DNA of 33,876 bases from Nevskia sp. (GCA_028291705.1 JAQGNS010000157.1:1-33876), one strand, 5' to 3'. Positions 14,421 to 22,529 are shown, counted from the first letter of the stretch. Made by a program: numbers and translations. The notes: generated by a model from the sequence alone, not told the origin.

Positions 14421-14948
14421 TCAGGGTGCGAAGCGCGTAAAGACGAAGTCGTGCCCTTTCACCTTGGCTTGATGGCAGGCGAAACAGGTCTGGTGCTGCG
14501 CCTCGTCCACCGGTTTGCCGTTTATGAAGCGGCCGTAGCCCCAGCCGCCGCTGGCGGCGTATTTCTTCGAGTCCTTGACCATGATCTGGACCGTGGTGGC
14601 GGGGCCGGGGACGAAGGCGCCTTCGGACTCGGGTAAGGGCACGCGCTTCCAGGCGAGCTTGGCGAGGATGGCGCCGTCCGGGAATGGCAACCTGCCATCG
14701 CGGTAGGCTTTCATCGCCAGCGGGTTGCCGAGGATGCCGCGGAATTCGTCGAAGGGCGCTTCGTAGGAGACGGCGACCATTTCCCACTGGCGGTATCCGG
14801 CGGGGATGGTGACGCCGTAGATCGGCGAGGCCTTGCTTGCGACGGGAGCCGCTGCGGCGGGAAGGTCCTTGGCATCCTGGGCGGATGCGGCGGCGGACAG
14901 CAGGATACAGGCAGCTATCGCGGATAGATGCTTGAGCGTGGTGCGCAT
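14421..14948 (-). CDS. Cytochrome P460-family periplasmic c-type heme protein
   Basis: A 175-residue protein with a signal peptide (MRTTLKHLSAIAACILLSAAASA, cleavage likely after ASA-Q). A single heme c motif CFACH lies near the C-terminus (QTCFACHQAKVKGHDFVFTRF). The length and position of CxxCH near the end, the GYRQWEMV start of the mature domain and the WGYGRFINGKPV segment fit the cytochrome P460 family. Related proteins oxidise hydroxylamine, bind nitric oxide or cytochrome c'-beta-like ligands, but the substrate of this one is unknown. The start at 14948 has AAGGAA seven bases upstream. A longer frame to 15038 is not supported. It follows the alpha/beta hydrolase gene by 53 bases on the same strand. 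Confidence 0.85.
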   Translation of the reverse strand: MRTTLKHLSAIAACILLSAAASAQDAKDLPAAAAPVASKASPIYGVTIPAGYRQWEMVAVSYEAPFDEFRGILGNPLAMKAYRDGRLPFPDGAILAKLAWKRVPLPESEGAFVPGPATTVQIMVKDSKKYAASGGWGYGRFINGKPVDEAQHQTCFACHQAKVKGHDFVFTRFAP

Positions 14949-15001
14949 GACGGTTCCTTCGAGATGGTGAAGCGATGCATGGAATCGCTTCGGAGAATTC
15001 T

Positions 15002-16084
15002 TCAACTGCTTTTCGCGCTCTTCGACGCCAGGTCCCACACCGCGGCTGCGAATGCGGCGGGGCTTTCCTGCGGTGGGTTATGGCCTACACCCGGAATGAT
15101 TCGATGCTGGCGCTGGCCGGTGAACCTGGCGGCGGTGGATTTGCCGTCCGTTGCCGGGATGACGCCGTCGGCACCGCCGTCGAGGGTGATGGTCGGTACG
15201 GTGATGGGCGGCAGCGCGGCGAGGCGCTGCTCGAGATCCGCGTACTGCGGGTAACCCGGCGCAGAACCCAGGCGATGGCGATAGGAGTGGATGACGACGT
15301 CGACGTAGTCGGGGTTGTCGAAGGCGGCGACGCTGCGCTCGAAGGTGGCGTCGTCGAAATGCCAGGTGGGGGAATTGTTGGTCCAGAGGATTCTGGCGAT
15401 GTCGCGCCGGTGCGCGGTGAGCCCGGCCCGGCCGCGTTCGGTGAGGAAGTAGAACTGGTACCACAGTCCCGATTCGACCTTGGCGGGGAGCGGCACGGCG
15501 GCCTTGGCGATGTCCTGGATCAGGTAGCTGTTGACCGAGACCAGGCCAGCGCAGCGTTCCGGCCAGAGCGCGGCGGCGACGCAGGCGGCGCGTCCGCCCC
15601 AGTCGTAGCCGGCAAGTACGGCGTGGGGAATGTTCAAGGCATCCATCAGGGCGAGGAGGTCGGCGCCGATGGCGGCCTGCTGGCCGGATCGGGGCGTGGC
15701 CTCGTCGAGGAAGCGGGTGGTGCCGTGGCCACGCAGGTGGGGCACGATAACGCGGCAGCCGTGGGCGGCGAGGATGGGAGCGACTTCCGCATAGCTGTGG
15801 ATGTCGTAGGGGAATCCGTGCAGGAGGATGACGGGCGGGCCATCCGCAGGGCCGGTCTCGTAGCAGCCGACGTCGAGGACGCCGGCCTTGATTTGCTTCA
15901 GCGTGCCGAACGCGGTGTTCGAGCCTGGCTTGATGGCGCGCGGCCTCGACGGATCCGTGCTGCTGGATTGCGCATCCGCGGAACCGTTGATGGCGAGTTG
16001 GGCGGCAGCGATGGTCATGGCAGCGGCGCCGAAGAAGCGGCGGCGATCGTGGTCGATGGCTTCGTGCATGGGGTGCGTATCCAT
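15002..16084 (-). CDS. Tat-exported alpha/beta hydrolase, epoxide hydrolase/haloalkane dehalogenase-like
   Basis: A 360-residue hydrolase. The N-terminus carries a twin-arginine signal (DRRRFFGAAAMTIAAAQLAI). The fold shows the HGFP oxyanion motif (VILLHGFPYDIHSY) and an Asp nucleophile in the elbow AGYDWGGRAA. Acid and His candidates lie in DGGADGVIPA and GVGHNPPQE. An Asp nucleophile and HGFP point to epoxide hydrolases, dehalogenases or fluoroacetate dehalogenase-like enzymes rather than Ser esterases. Substrate unknown. Start: ATG at 16084 or 16069, both without a clear ribosome site. The frame upstream of these is antisense-like sequence overlapping the ohr gene in another frame. It lies downstream of ohr, separated by two hairpins. 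Confidence 0.87.
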   Translation of the reverse strand: MDTHPMHEAIDHDRRRFFGAAAMTIAAAQLAINGSADAQSSSTDPSRPRAIKPGSNTAFGTLKQIKAGVLDVGCYETGPADGPPVILLHGFPYDIHSYAEVAPILAAHGCRVIVPHLRGHGTTRFLDEATPRSGQQAAIGADLLALMDALNIPHAVLAGYDWGGRAACVAAALWPERCAGLVSVNSYLIQDIAKAAVPLPAKVESGLWYQFYFLTERGRAGLTAHRRDIARILWTNNSPTWHFDDATFERSVAAFDNPDYVDVVIHSYRHRLGSAPGYPQYADLEQRLAALPPITVPTITLDGGADGVIPATDGKSTAARFTGQRQHRIIPGVGHNPPQESPAAFAAAVWDLASKSAKSS

Positions 16085-16109
16085 TGATGGAGGTCTTTGA
16101 GCGTCAGGC

Positions 16110-16158
16110 GCCGTGTATTGCACGGCTTGGCGGAAACCGGCCTGCGGGCAGGCCGGTT
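16110..16158 (-). terminator. Two consecutive hairpins after ohr
   Basis: AACCGGCCTG (16135-16144) with CAGGCCGGTT (16149-16158) makes a perfect 10-bp stem with a four-base loop, 18 bases after the ohr stop. A second stem GCCGTG (16110-16115) with CACGGC (16121-16126) follows on the minus strand. Only TTT follows the first stem, so termination of the ohr transcript is likely but perhaps partial. Confidence 0.55.
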
Positions 16159-16175
16159 CCGTGACGGGTCCAGAC

Positions 16176-16592
16176 TCAGACCAGGGTGACGACGACGTCG
16201 ATGTTGCCGCGCGTGAGCTTGGAATACGGGCAGGTCTGGTGGGCGGCGTCCACCAGGGCCTGGGCGACTTCGCGGTCCAGGCCCGGCAGGCTGACGTTGA
16301 GGCGGGCCTGGAGGAAGTAGGCACCGTCGGTGTTGCACAGGTCCACTTCGGCGTCGACAGCACGGTCGGCCGGGAGGGCGACCTTCATCTTGCCGGCGGC
16401 GAGGCCCATGGCGCCGATGAAGCAGGCGGACCAGCCGGCGGCGAAGAGCTGCTCGGGATTGGTCCCCATGCCGGAGGTACCGGGGGAGGAAAGCTTGATG
16501 TCCAGATAACCATCGGAACTGCGTGAGGCGCCGTCACGGCCACCGGTGGTGTGGGTCTTGCCGGTGTACAGGACTTTTTCGACGTGGTTCAT
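16176..16592 (-). CDS. ohr: Organic hydroperoxide resistance peroxiredoxin-like protein Ohr
   Basis: A 138-residue OsmC/Ohr-family thiol peroxidase that reduces organic hydroperoxides in the cytoplasm. Its catalytic pair is Cys57 (GWSACFIGAM) and Cys121 (QTCPYSK), with Arg19 and Glu47 in the usual places (GGRDG, NPEQLFAAG). The start ABC of the family, YTGKTHTTGGRDG, is intact, and its length is normal. AAGGAA eight bases upstream supports the start. It is transcribed divergently from ohrR, and the strong promoter TTGACA-16-TATCAT (16661-16688) lies in the shared 172-base region with the OhrR operator beside its -35. Confidence 0.97.
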   Translation of the reverse strand: MNHVEKVLYTGKTHTTGGRDGASRSSDGYLDIKLSSPGTSGMGTNPEQLFAAGWSACFIGAMGLAAGKMKVALPADRAVDAEVDLCNTDGAYFLQARLNVSLPGLDREVAQALVDAAHQTCPYSKLTRGNIDVVVTLV

Positions 16593-16651
16593 GTTGAATT
16601 CCTTGATAAAGATGACGAGGTTCGTTTTTAGATCGTGTCCGATTTATTCGG

Positions 16652-16721
16652 ATACGATGTATGATACCGGCAGATTTTCTGGTGTCAAGCTTTTACGATT
16701 AAATCGTATACGATGTATAAT
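16652..16721. promoter_or_regulatory. Divergent ohr/ohrR promoters with OhrR operator
   Basis: The ohr promoter reads TTGACA (16683-16688) and TATCAT (16661-16666) on the minus strand, 16 bases apart. The ohrR promoter has TATAAT at 16716-16721 with a poor -35 near 16692-16697. Between them TACGATT-A-AATCGTA (16694-16708) is a perfect 7+1+7 palindrome that runs into a second one, ATCGTATACGAT (16703-16714). The 14-mer ATACGATGTATRAT occurs twice, at 16652-16665 and 16708-16721, on the two start regions. From memory, the Bacillus OhrR operator TACAATTnAATTGTA has the same architecture with A in place of G. Confidence 0.88.
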
Positions 16722-16764
16722 GCACGGATCGTGAAGCACCACCCTCACGCTCAGGAGAACATGG

Positions 16765-17226
16765 ATGAATACCACCGCCGCCGCCGATCCGAGCACACGC
16801 AAGCTCTCCGAGTTCCTGTGCTTCGCGGTGTATTCGGCCAACCTCGCCTTCGGCAAGGCTTACAAGCCGATTCTCGAGGAACTGGGCCTCACCTATACGC
16901 AATACATCACGATCATTGCGTTATGGGAGGAGGACCATCAGACCGTCAGCGGGCTGGGCGAGAAGCTGTTTCTCGAGTCCAACACGCTCACGCCGATCCT
17001 GAAGAAGCTGGAGGTGATGGGTTACCTGCGCCGGCAGCGCGATCCCGCGGATGAGCGCCAGGTGCTGGTAAGCCTGACGGATGCTGGACGGCGCCTGCGG
17101 GAGCGGGGGTTCGGCATGAATCTCCTGAAGGAGACGGGCCTGACGCCGGAGGAGTTCTCCGCTTCGCTGAAGGCGGTCGTCACCCTGCGCAACAACCTGA
17201 TCAAGGCGACGCAGGGAAGGGAGTGA
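16765..17226 (+). CDS. ohrR: MarR-family organic peroxide sensor/repressor OhrR (one-Cys type)
   Basis: A 153-residue winged-helix MarR protein that represses ohr until oxidised by organic peroxides. The reactive cysteine is Cys19 in LSEFLCFAVYSANLAF, followed by the tyrosines of YKPILEELGLTYTQYITIIALWE that hold its thiolate. The DNA-binding part includes GLGEKLFLESNTLTPILKKLEVMGYLRRQRDPADERQVLVSLTD. No other cysteine is present, so it must be a one-Cys OhrR (Bacillus-like), which needs an external thiol, rather than the two-Cys Xanthomonas form. GGAG eight bases upstream selects ATG 16765 over an out-of-frame ATG at 16761. Confidence 0.95.
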   Translation: MNTTAAADPSTRKLSEFLCFAVYSANLAFGKAYKPILEELGLTYTQYITIIALWEEDHQTVSGLGEKLFLESNTLTPILKKLEVMGYLRRQRDPADERQVLVSLTDAGRRLRERGFGMNLLKETGLTPEEFSASLKAVVTLRNNLIKATQGRE

Positions 17227-17272
17227 TGGTCCACGCCGACATGCGCGCAGGCTTGATACTTTCAGGCCTGTT

Positions 17273-17680
17273 TCAGAATGCGTCGATATCGCCGAGTGCG
17301 TGGATCAGCCGGCGCGCGCGCTTGTCGGGCTTGGTGGGCGGTTTGGCGTAGCCGGCGTTCGCCATCTGGCGCTGCTGGGCAGCGTTCGCGCGCGCGGTGC
17401 GGCTCTCCTCGGTTTCGCGATAGCACTGCTGCGCCTGCGGGGCTGAGCCGCGCTGGGTGCTCGGCGCGACGACTTCGATTTCGTAGCGGTCCTGGCCGCG
17501 GGTGACTTCCAGGCGGTCGCCGACGCGCAGCAACTTGGCCGGCTTTCCCGCTGCGCCGCCGATCTTGACCTTGCCGCCCTCGATCGCCTGCTTGGCGAGG
17601 GCGCGCGTCCGGAAGAAGCGGATGGCCCACAGCCAGACATCGAGGCGCACGGTTTCCTGCGTATCGCTCACTTCGGTCAT
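17273..17680 (-). CDS. hslR: Ribosome-associated heat shock protein 15, S4 domain
   Basis: A 135-residue RNA-binding protein. Residues about 11-60 are an S4 domain (VRLDVWLWAIRFFRTRALAKQAIEGGKVKIGG...KLLRVGDRLEV) as in Hsp15, which binds stalled 50S subunits carrying peptidyl-tRNA and helps recycle them. The C-terminal third is basic and Gln/Ala-rich (TARANAAQQRQMANAGYAKPPTKPDKRARR), typical of the family. The length matches Escherichia coli Hsp15 (133). AGGCGG seven bases before the ATG at 17680 supports the start. It is convergent with ohrR and stands alone. Confidence 0.93.
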   Translation of the reverse strand: MTEVSDTQETVRLDVWLWAIRFFRTRALAKQAIEGGKVKIGGAAGKPAKLLRVGDRLEVTRGQDRYEIEVVAPSTQRGSAPQAQQCYRETEESRTARANAAQQRQMANAGYAKPPTKPDKRARRLIHALGDIDAF

Positions 17681-17711
17681 CGATTGCCGCCTGCTTGCAA
17701 GGTGAAGGTTC

Positions 17712-17750
17712 GTTGGTTCGGGTCGTTGGTCCGGGTCTTTGATCCGGGCG
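17712..17750. repeat. Three imperfect 13-base tandem repeats in a gene-free stretch
   Basis: GTTGGTTCGGGTC (17712-17724), GTTGGTCCGGGTC (17725-17737) and TTTGATCCGGGCG (17738-17750) follow each other directly. They lie in the 392-base stretch 17681-18072 between the divergent hslR and ferritin-like genes, which holds no gene I can support in any frame. No clear promoter is visible there apart from the AAGGAAG ribosome site of the gene at 18073. Confidence 0.5.
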
Positions 17751-18072
17751 GTGCAGCATCCGGAGCATCCATCCCAAAATATTACGGCGCGCGGCGCGAA
17801 TCAATCGCGTTCTTGTGGCTTTACCCCAAACCGTACCGGCCGTTCGATGGGCCGCGACGCTCCGGATCGACCGATGCCGCGGGGAATATCGTAGTCTGTG
17901 GCGGTGATCCGGCCGATGGCGCCGGTCTGCCCCGCCTGGATCCCGCCGTTGCTGCAAACTGTCTTTACGCAACTTTGGCGCCCATGGGGACGTCAAAGCA
18001 GGGAACCGGCCTGGCCCGGCGTCCGTTCGCACCCGCGAGCGGCGCTCTGCCCGTTCGAAAAAGGAAGCAGCC

Positions 18073-18882
18073 ATGAGCCTCAAGCAGCATTGGACACTGG
18101 ACAGCATTCCCTGGAGCGAACTGCGCCGGGACTGCGTGGTGGACAGTGAAGAGCTGTTCTATATGGTAGCCGGCGCTTCCTTCATCGAGACCACTTCGGA
18201 CCTCTACACGCGCAACCTGGTGCGGCATTTCGCCGGCAACCGGGAAGTGAGCGAATGGCTGGAGCAGGGTTGGGAGCCGGAGGAACTGCAGCACGGCCGC
18301 GCCCTGCGCGAATATGTGCGGCATGCCTGGCCGGAGTTCGACTGGGAGGCGCGGTACGCCGCGTTCTTCGCCGACTACAGCGCGCTGTGCAAGCCGGAGA
18401 TGCTGCTGCCGCTGCGCAGCCTGGAGCTGGCTTCACGCTGCGTGGTGGAGATGGGTACGGCCAGCTACTACACCGCCCTGCACCATGCCAGCGGCGAGCC
18501 GGTGCTGGCGCAACTGACCCAGCACATCTTCGAGGACGAGGTGGGGCACTACAAGTATTTCTACAAGTACTTCCGCCAGTACCGCGAGATCGAGAACACC
18601 AGCCGTACGCAGGTGCTGGGCGCGCTGTGGCACCGCCTGCGGGTGATCGAGGACGAGGATTCCTACATCGCGCTGCGGCACGTTCACGCCGCGCGGCATC
18701 CGGGGCAGCCTTACGACAAGGCGGTATACAAGGAAATCACCGGACGCCTGCGCAAGCTGGTCGGCAAGCACATCCCGCACCGCATGTCGGTGAACATGCT
18801 GCTCAAGCCGCTGGACATGGCGCCGATGGCGCGGCGAATGGTGCAGCCGGTGATGGAAGGAATGGCGCGGCTGGTGGCTTGA
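18073..18882 (+). CDS. Ferritin-like diiron protein (putative diiron oxidase/desaturase-like)
   Basis: A 269-residue helical protein carrying a full carboxylate-bridged diiron ligand set as far as can be judged: Glu39 (FIETTSD), Glu71-x-x-His74 (EELQHG), Glu126 (VVEMGTASYY) and Glu156-x-x-His159 (EDEVGHY). This E/ExxH/E/ExxH arrangement is that of acyl-ACP desaturases, ribonucleotide reductase R2 and related oxygenases. Bacterial members of this length are annotated 'ferritin-like domain-containing protein' and their substrates are unknown. Residues 200-269 are basic (GRLRKLVGKHIPHRMSVN) and may contact membrane or a carrier protein. The start is supported by AAGGAAGCAGCC. The gene stands alone. 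Confidence 0.82.
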   Translation: MSLKQHWTLDSIPWSELRRDCVVDSEELFYMVAGASFIETTSDLYTRNLVRHFAGNREVSEWLEQGWEPEELQHGRALREYVRHAWPEFDWEARYAAFFADYSALCKPEMLLPLRSLELASRCVVEMGTASYYTALHHASGEPVLAQLTQHIFEDEVGHYKYFYKYFRQYREIENTSRTQVLGALWHRLRVIEDEDSYIALRHVHAARHPGQPYDKAVYKEITGRLRKLVGKHIPHRMSVNMLLKPLDMAPMARRMVQPVMEGMARLVA

Positions 18883-18904
18883 AGCCGGGTGAACCGCGGA
18901 TTGC

Positions 18905-18923
18905 GCCGGGCATACTTCCCGGC
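18905..18923. terminator. Possible hairpin between convergent genes
   Basis: GCCGGG (18905-18910) and CCCGGC (18918-18923) pair around a seven-base loop in the 81-base gap between the ferritin-like gene (+) and the hemerythrin-like gene (-). No T-tract follows. Confidence 0.35.
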
Positions 18924-18963
18924 CGGATCAATCCATGAACGCCGGATCCGCCGCCGGTAGAGG

Positions 18964-19425
18964 TCAATGCAGACGCAGCAGTTGCTCGGCCTGGGCTATC
19001 AGTTGCATCCGCTCCTGCAACAGGGTGCGGTTGCTGCGCGTCCGCTCCAGCTGCCGTGACGCGATGCGCCGGGGCTGTGACTCTTCCTTTTCGATATAAA
19101 TCTCGAAGGCGCGCTTCAGTTCGAGGCCGCGGGCGAAATGGAGCTGGCTGCGGGCGTCGGTGCCTTCGACCTGTTCCATCAGGTCGTAGACCGCGTCGCG
19201 TTCCAGGGACAGGTCGTGGACCACCGGAAAGACCTGTTCCTCGATCGCGGAATGCAGGTCGAACAGGTCGACCACCAATTGCATGATGTCCCGGCGCACC
19301 ATGGGCTGGTCGTGCAGCTCGAAGCGCTCCAGCAATTGCCGAAACAGGCGATGATCCATGCGCAGGTCGCGCGCATGGACAATGAAGTTGCTGACCGGGC
19401 TATCGGCTGCGGCGTGTACGCTCAT
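18964..19425 (-). CDS. Hemerythrin HHE-like domain protein, degenerate iron site
   Basis: A 153-residue helical protein. Residues about 15-30 (NFIVHARDLRMDHRLFRQLLERF) and 55-75 (IMQLVVDLFDLHSAIEEQVFPVV) match the first two helices of HHE/hemerythrin domains, with the DHxxF and LHxxxEE-x-x-FP signatures. In helices three and four the expected 'EH' and 'HxxxEE' ligands are not conserved: the sequence has LMEQVEGTDA and IYIEKEESQ. Oxygen or iron binding may therefore be lost or altered. The C-terminal helix is Arg/Gln/Leu-rich. AAGGAG eight bases before ATG 19425 fixes the start over a longer frame to 19464. Function unknown. Confidence 0.8.
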   Translation of the reverse strand: MSVHAAADSPVSNFIVHARDLRMDHRLFRQLLERFELHDQPMVRRDIMQLVVDLFDLHSAIEEQVFPVVHDLSLERDAVYDLMEQVEGTDARSQLHFARGLELKRAFEIYIEKEESQPRRIASRQLERTRSNRTLLQERMQLIAQAEQLLRLH

Positions 19426-19582
19426 GGCGGTCGCTCCTTTGCTTTGCGTAACCGGCGCTTCCATGGCCGGTAAACAAGGGCAGCATGGAGCGTGCCAGGG
19501 AACGATGTGGATTACCGGGCAATGAATGCCGCGCCGGGCGGGGAGTCAGTCGGGATTTCCTGTCATCCACCCGACGGCGCAT

Positions 19583-19615
19583 GTAAAAAATACCGGCAAT
19601 CCGTTTATTTTTTAC
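19583..19615 (-). terminator. AT-rich terminator hairpin after glgA
   Basis: GTAAAAAATA (19583-19592) and TATTTTTTAC (19606-19615) are perfect 10-base complements around a 13-base loop, 19 bases beyond the glgA stop. Each strand carries a run of T, so termination could work in both directions. The rest of 19426-19634 holds no gene and presumably the promoter of the hemerythrin-like gene. Confidence 0.7.
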
Positions 19616-19634
19616 CAGGTACGGAGGCGCGGAT

Positions 19635-21119
19635 TTAATCCGCCGCCAGCGGGCCGCGGGGACGTGTTTCCTGCAGGGAGCGGTACAGATTGCGGTAGTC
19701 GCCGGCGGAGCGCAGCCACGAAAAGTCGCTGGCCATGCCAGCCTGGCGCAAGTGGTCGCGTGTCGCCTCGTCGGCGATGAGTTCCAGGCCGCGGCGCACG
19801 CCGTACAGCACTCCGCCGACATCGGCGTCGCGGAAATGCACGCCGGTGGCGCGGCCGGCGGCAAGCGCGGCCGTATCGGCATCGACCACCGTGTCGTTGA
19901 GACCGCCGGTGCTGCGCACCACCGGGATGGTGCCGTAGCGCTGCGCGTAGAGCTGGTTGAGGCCACAGGGCTCGAAACGCGAGGGGATCAGCAGCAGGTC
20001 GGCCGCGGCGAGGATCTTGTGGGCCAGCACTTCGTCGTGGAGCAGGCGGATGGCGACCTGGTCGGTTGGCGCGGCTTCGGCAAAAGCGGCAAAGGCTTCC
20101 TGCAGGGCGCGGTCGCCGGTGGCGAGGACCACGTATTGCGCATCCAGCCGCAGCAGTTCTTCGCGGGCCGCCAGGATCAGGTCGGCGCCCTTCTGGTCGG
20201 CGAGGCGGCCGATGAAGGCGACCAGGGGCCTGGCACTGACGGCCAGGCCGAGTTCTTCCTGCAGGGCGGACTTGTTGGCGCTCTTGCCGATGACGACATC
20301 GCCGGCGGTGTAGTGCGCCGCGATGAAGGGATCGGTCTGCGGGTCCCAGACGGCGGTGTCGATGCCGTTGAGGATGCCGTGCAGATCGGCGGCGCGGGCC
20401 CGCAGATTGCCATCCAGGCCGCAACCATACTCCGGCGTCCGGATTTCCCGCGCATAGCCGGGGCTGACGGTGGTGATGGCGTCGCTGAACTGGATGCCGG
20501 CCTTGAGGAACGAGCACCGGCCCCAGAATTCCATGGCTTGCGGCGACCACCAGCGCTCCGGAAAGCCGAGCTGCTGGAAAGTCCGGTAATCGAACAGGCC
20601 CTGGTAGGCGAGGTTGTGGATGGTCGTCACCACCGCGGGCCGTTGTGGCTGGGTGCTGAGCCAGGCGGCGGCCGGCGCCGCCTGCCAGTCGTGGAGATGG
20701 ACCAGGGCCGGCGAGAAGCCGTCGCCACGATGCAGGGCGAAGCGCGCCACGGCTTCGGCGAAGCAGCCGAAGCGCAAGGCATTGTCCGGGTGCTCGTTGC
20801 CTTCCGCGTCGCGGTAGGGGTCGCCGGCACGGTCGTACAGCTCCGGACATTCGAACAGGTACACCGGCAGGCGCTGCTCGGGGCCTTCGACGCTGTTCAG
20901 CATGCCCTCGGTGACGCTGAGCTGGAAACCCTGCAGGTCGAAGCTTGCCACGGTGCGGGTGAATTCGAGGCGGCGCGACAGGCCGCGGTAGCCGGGCAAG
21001 GCGACGCGCGCGTCGATACCGATGCGCCGCTGCGCCCGCGGCAGGGAACCGACCACGTCGGCAAGCCCGCCGGTCTTCACCAGGGGGAAGCACTCGGCGG
21101 CAACATGCAGCACCTTCAT
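19635..21119 (-). CDS. glgA: Glycogen synthase (ADP-glucose type, GT5)
   Basis: A 494-residue starch/glycogen synthase that adds glucose from ADP-glucose to alpha-1,4-glucan. It begins MKVLHVAAECFPLVKTGGLADVVGSLP, containing the KTGGL ADP-glucose-binding motif. Further marks are HLHDWQAAPAAAW, TTIHNLAYQGLF, ILNGIDTAVWDP, the GT-B linker FIGRLADQKGADL and the second nucleotide loop RFEPCGLNQLYAQRYGTIPVVRSTGGLNDTV. The length is normal. I place the start at ATG 21119 because family members begin here. ATGs at 21164 and 21170 also lie in frame, and none has a good ribosome site. It is transcribed divergently from glgC with about 150 bases between them. Confidence 0.95.
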   Translation of the reverse strand: MKVLHVAAECFPLVKTGGLADVVGSLPRAQRRIGIDARVALPGYRGLSRRLEFTRTVASFDLQGFQLSVTEGMLNSVEGPEQRLPVYLFECPELYDRAGDPYRDAEGNEHPDNALRFGCFAEAVARFALHRGDGFSPALVHLHDWQAAPAAAWLSTQPQRPAVVTTIHNLAYQGLFDYRTFQQLGFPERWWSPQAMEFWGRCSFLKAGIQFSDAITTVSPGYAREIRTPEYGCGLDGNLRARAADLHGILNGIDTAVWDPQTDPFIAAHYTAGDVVIGKSANKSALQEELGLAVSARPLVAFIGRLADQKGADLILAAREELLRLDAQYVVLATGDRALQEAFAAFAEAAPTDQVAIRLLHDEVLAHKILAAADLLLIPSRFEPCGLNQLYAQRYGTIPVVRSTGGLNDTVVDADTAALAAGRATGVHFRDADVGGVLYGVRRGLELIADEATRDHLRQAGMASDFSWLRSAGDYRNLYRSLQETRPRGPLAAD

Positions 21120-21269
21120 CGAGGTGCCGCTCAGTGACGGGGTTGAATCTTCCTTGTAGCGCATGGTCATACCGGTGTTGTGCCGCTCGCACGATTGAGT
21201 CCCGGGCCACGGAACAGGCACGGGAGGCTCGCACAACGCTCCGCAGTGATCAACCCAAGGATGGATCCG

Positions 21270-22529
21270 ATGGCCGGCGCGAGAGATGCCCGTTTTGTCA
21301 GCCGCCTGACCCGCGATACCCTGGCGCTGGTGATGGCGGGCGGTCGCGGTACGCGGCTGATGCAGCTCACCGCCACACGCGCCAAGCCGGCCGTGCCCTT
21401 CGGCGGAAAATTCCGGATCATCGATTTCACCCTCTCGAATTGCATCAACAGCGGCATCCGGCGCGTCGGCGTACTGATGCAGTACAAAAGCCATCCGCTG
21501 ATCAGACACCTGCAGAGGGGCTGGGGTTTCCTCCGCGGCGAATTCGGCGAGTTCGTCGAGATGCTGCCGGCGGAGCAACGCTCCGAAACTCCGTCCTGGT
21601 ATGCCGGCACGGCGGACGCAGTGTTCCAGAATATCGATTTCATCAAGCTGCACCAGCCGGCCCATGTGTTGATCCTGGCCGGGGATCATATCTACAAGAT
21701 GGACTACGGCCGCATGCTGGCCCACCATGCGCGCTGCGGCGCGAAAATCACCGTCGGCTGCCTGGAAGTACCGCTGGACGAGGCCGCAAGCTTCGGCGTC
21801 ATGGAGGTGGACAAGGACAGTCGCGTGGTGGGCTTCGAAGAGAAGCCGGATCAGCCCAAGGCCATGCCCGGCAAGCCCGGCACCGCCCTGGCCAGCATGG
21901 GCATCTATGTGTTCGACGCGCTGTTCCTGCTCGAGTGGCTGTCGCGCGATGCCGGGGTCAACGAGTCCAGCCACGACTTCGGCAAGGACATCATTCCGGC
22001 GGTGATCCGTGAGAACGTGGTGTACGCCTTCCCCTTCACCGACCTGTACGAGCCGCGCAAGCAGGGCTACTGGCGCGATGTCGGCACCGTCGATGCCTAC
22101 TGGAAGGGCAACCTGGAACTGATCGACGTGGTGCCGGAACTGAACCTGTACGACAAGGACTGGCCGATCTGGACGCACCAGGAGCAACTGCCGCCGGCGA
22201 AGTTCGTGTTCGACGATCCCGGCCGCCGTGGCAGCGCCTCGGATTCGCTGGTCAGCGGCGGCTGCATCGTTTCCGGCGCCGAAGTGAAGTGCAGCGTGCT
22301 GTTCTCCGGCGCGCGAGTCAACGAGGGCAGCACGGTCAGCGACTCGCTGCTGCTGCCCGGCGTGTTGGTGGGCCGCAACTGCCGCATTCATAAAGCGGTG
22401 ATCGACGAGGGCTGCGTCATCCCGGACAACACCGTGATCGGCGGCAACCTCGACGAGGACCGCAAGCGTTTCCATGTCAGCCCCGGCGGCGTTACGCTGG
22501 TGACGCCGGAAATGCTGCTGGATCGCTGA
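21270..22529 (+). CDS. glgC: Glucose-1-phosphate adenylyltransferase (ADP-glucose pyrophosphorylase)
   Basis: A 419-residue enzyme making ADP-glucose from glucose-1-phosphate and ATP, the committed step of bacterial glycogen synthesis. The nucleotidyltransferase N-terminus shows [17 protein letters not shown], the regulatory Lys region [28 protein letters not shown], the [10 protein letters not shown] active-site Asp and the substrate Lys region VVGFEEKP. The C-terminal left-handed beta-helix ([17 protein letters not shown]...[20 protein letters not shown]) is complete. I chose ATG 21270 because an AAGG lies nine bases upstream. ATG 21261 abuts it and is less likely. The gene heads the plus-strand glucan/trehalose cluster. 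Confidence 0.96.
   Translation: MAGARDARFVSRLTRDTLALVMAGGRGTRLMQLTATRAKPAVPFGGKFRIIDFTLSNCINSGIRRVGVLMQYKSHPLIRHLQRGWGFLRGEFGEFVEMLPAEQRSETPSWYAGTADAVFQNIDFIKLHQPAHVLILAGDHIYKMDYGRMLAHHARCGAKITVGCLEVPLDEAASFGVMEVDKDSRVVGFEEKPDQPKAMPGKPGTALASMGIYVFDALFLLEWLSRDAGVNESSHDFGKDIIPAVIRENVVYAFPFTDLYEPRKQGYWRDVGTVDAYWKGNLELIDVVPELNLYDKDWPIWTHQEQLPPAKFVFDDPGRRGSASDSLVSGGCIVSGAEVKCSVLFSGARVNEGSTVSDSLLLPGVLVGRNCRIHKAVIDEGCVIPDNTVIGGNLDEDRKRFHVSPGGVTLVTPEMLLDR

Noticed and set aside
16085-16363. Upstream extension of the alpha/beta hydrolase frame
   Set aside because: Runs through ohr in another frame, with Ser/Thr/Pro-rich non-homologous sequence. The Tat signal marks the real N-terminus.
21171-22475. 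Upstream extension of the glgA frame
   Set aside because: Lies antisense to glgC. The GlgA family starts at MKVLHVAAE.
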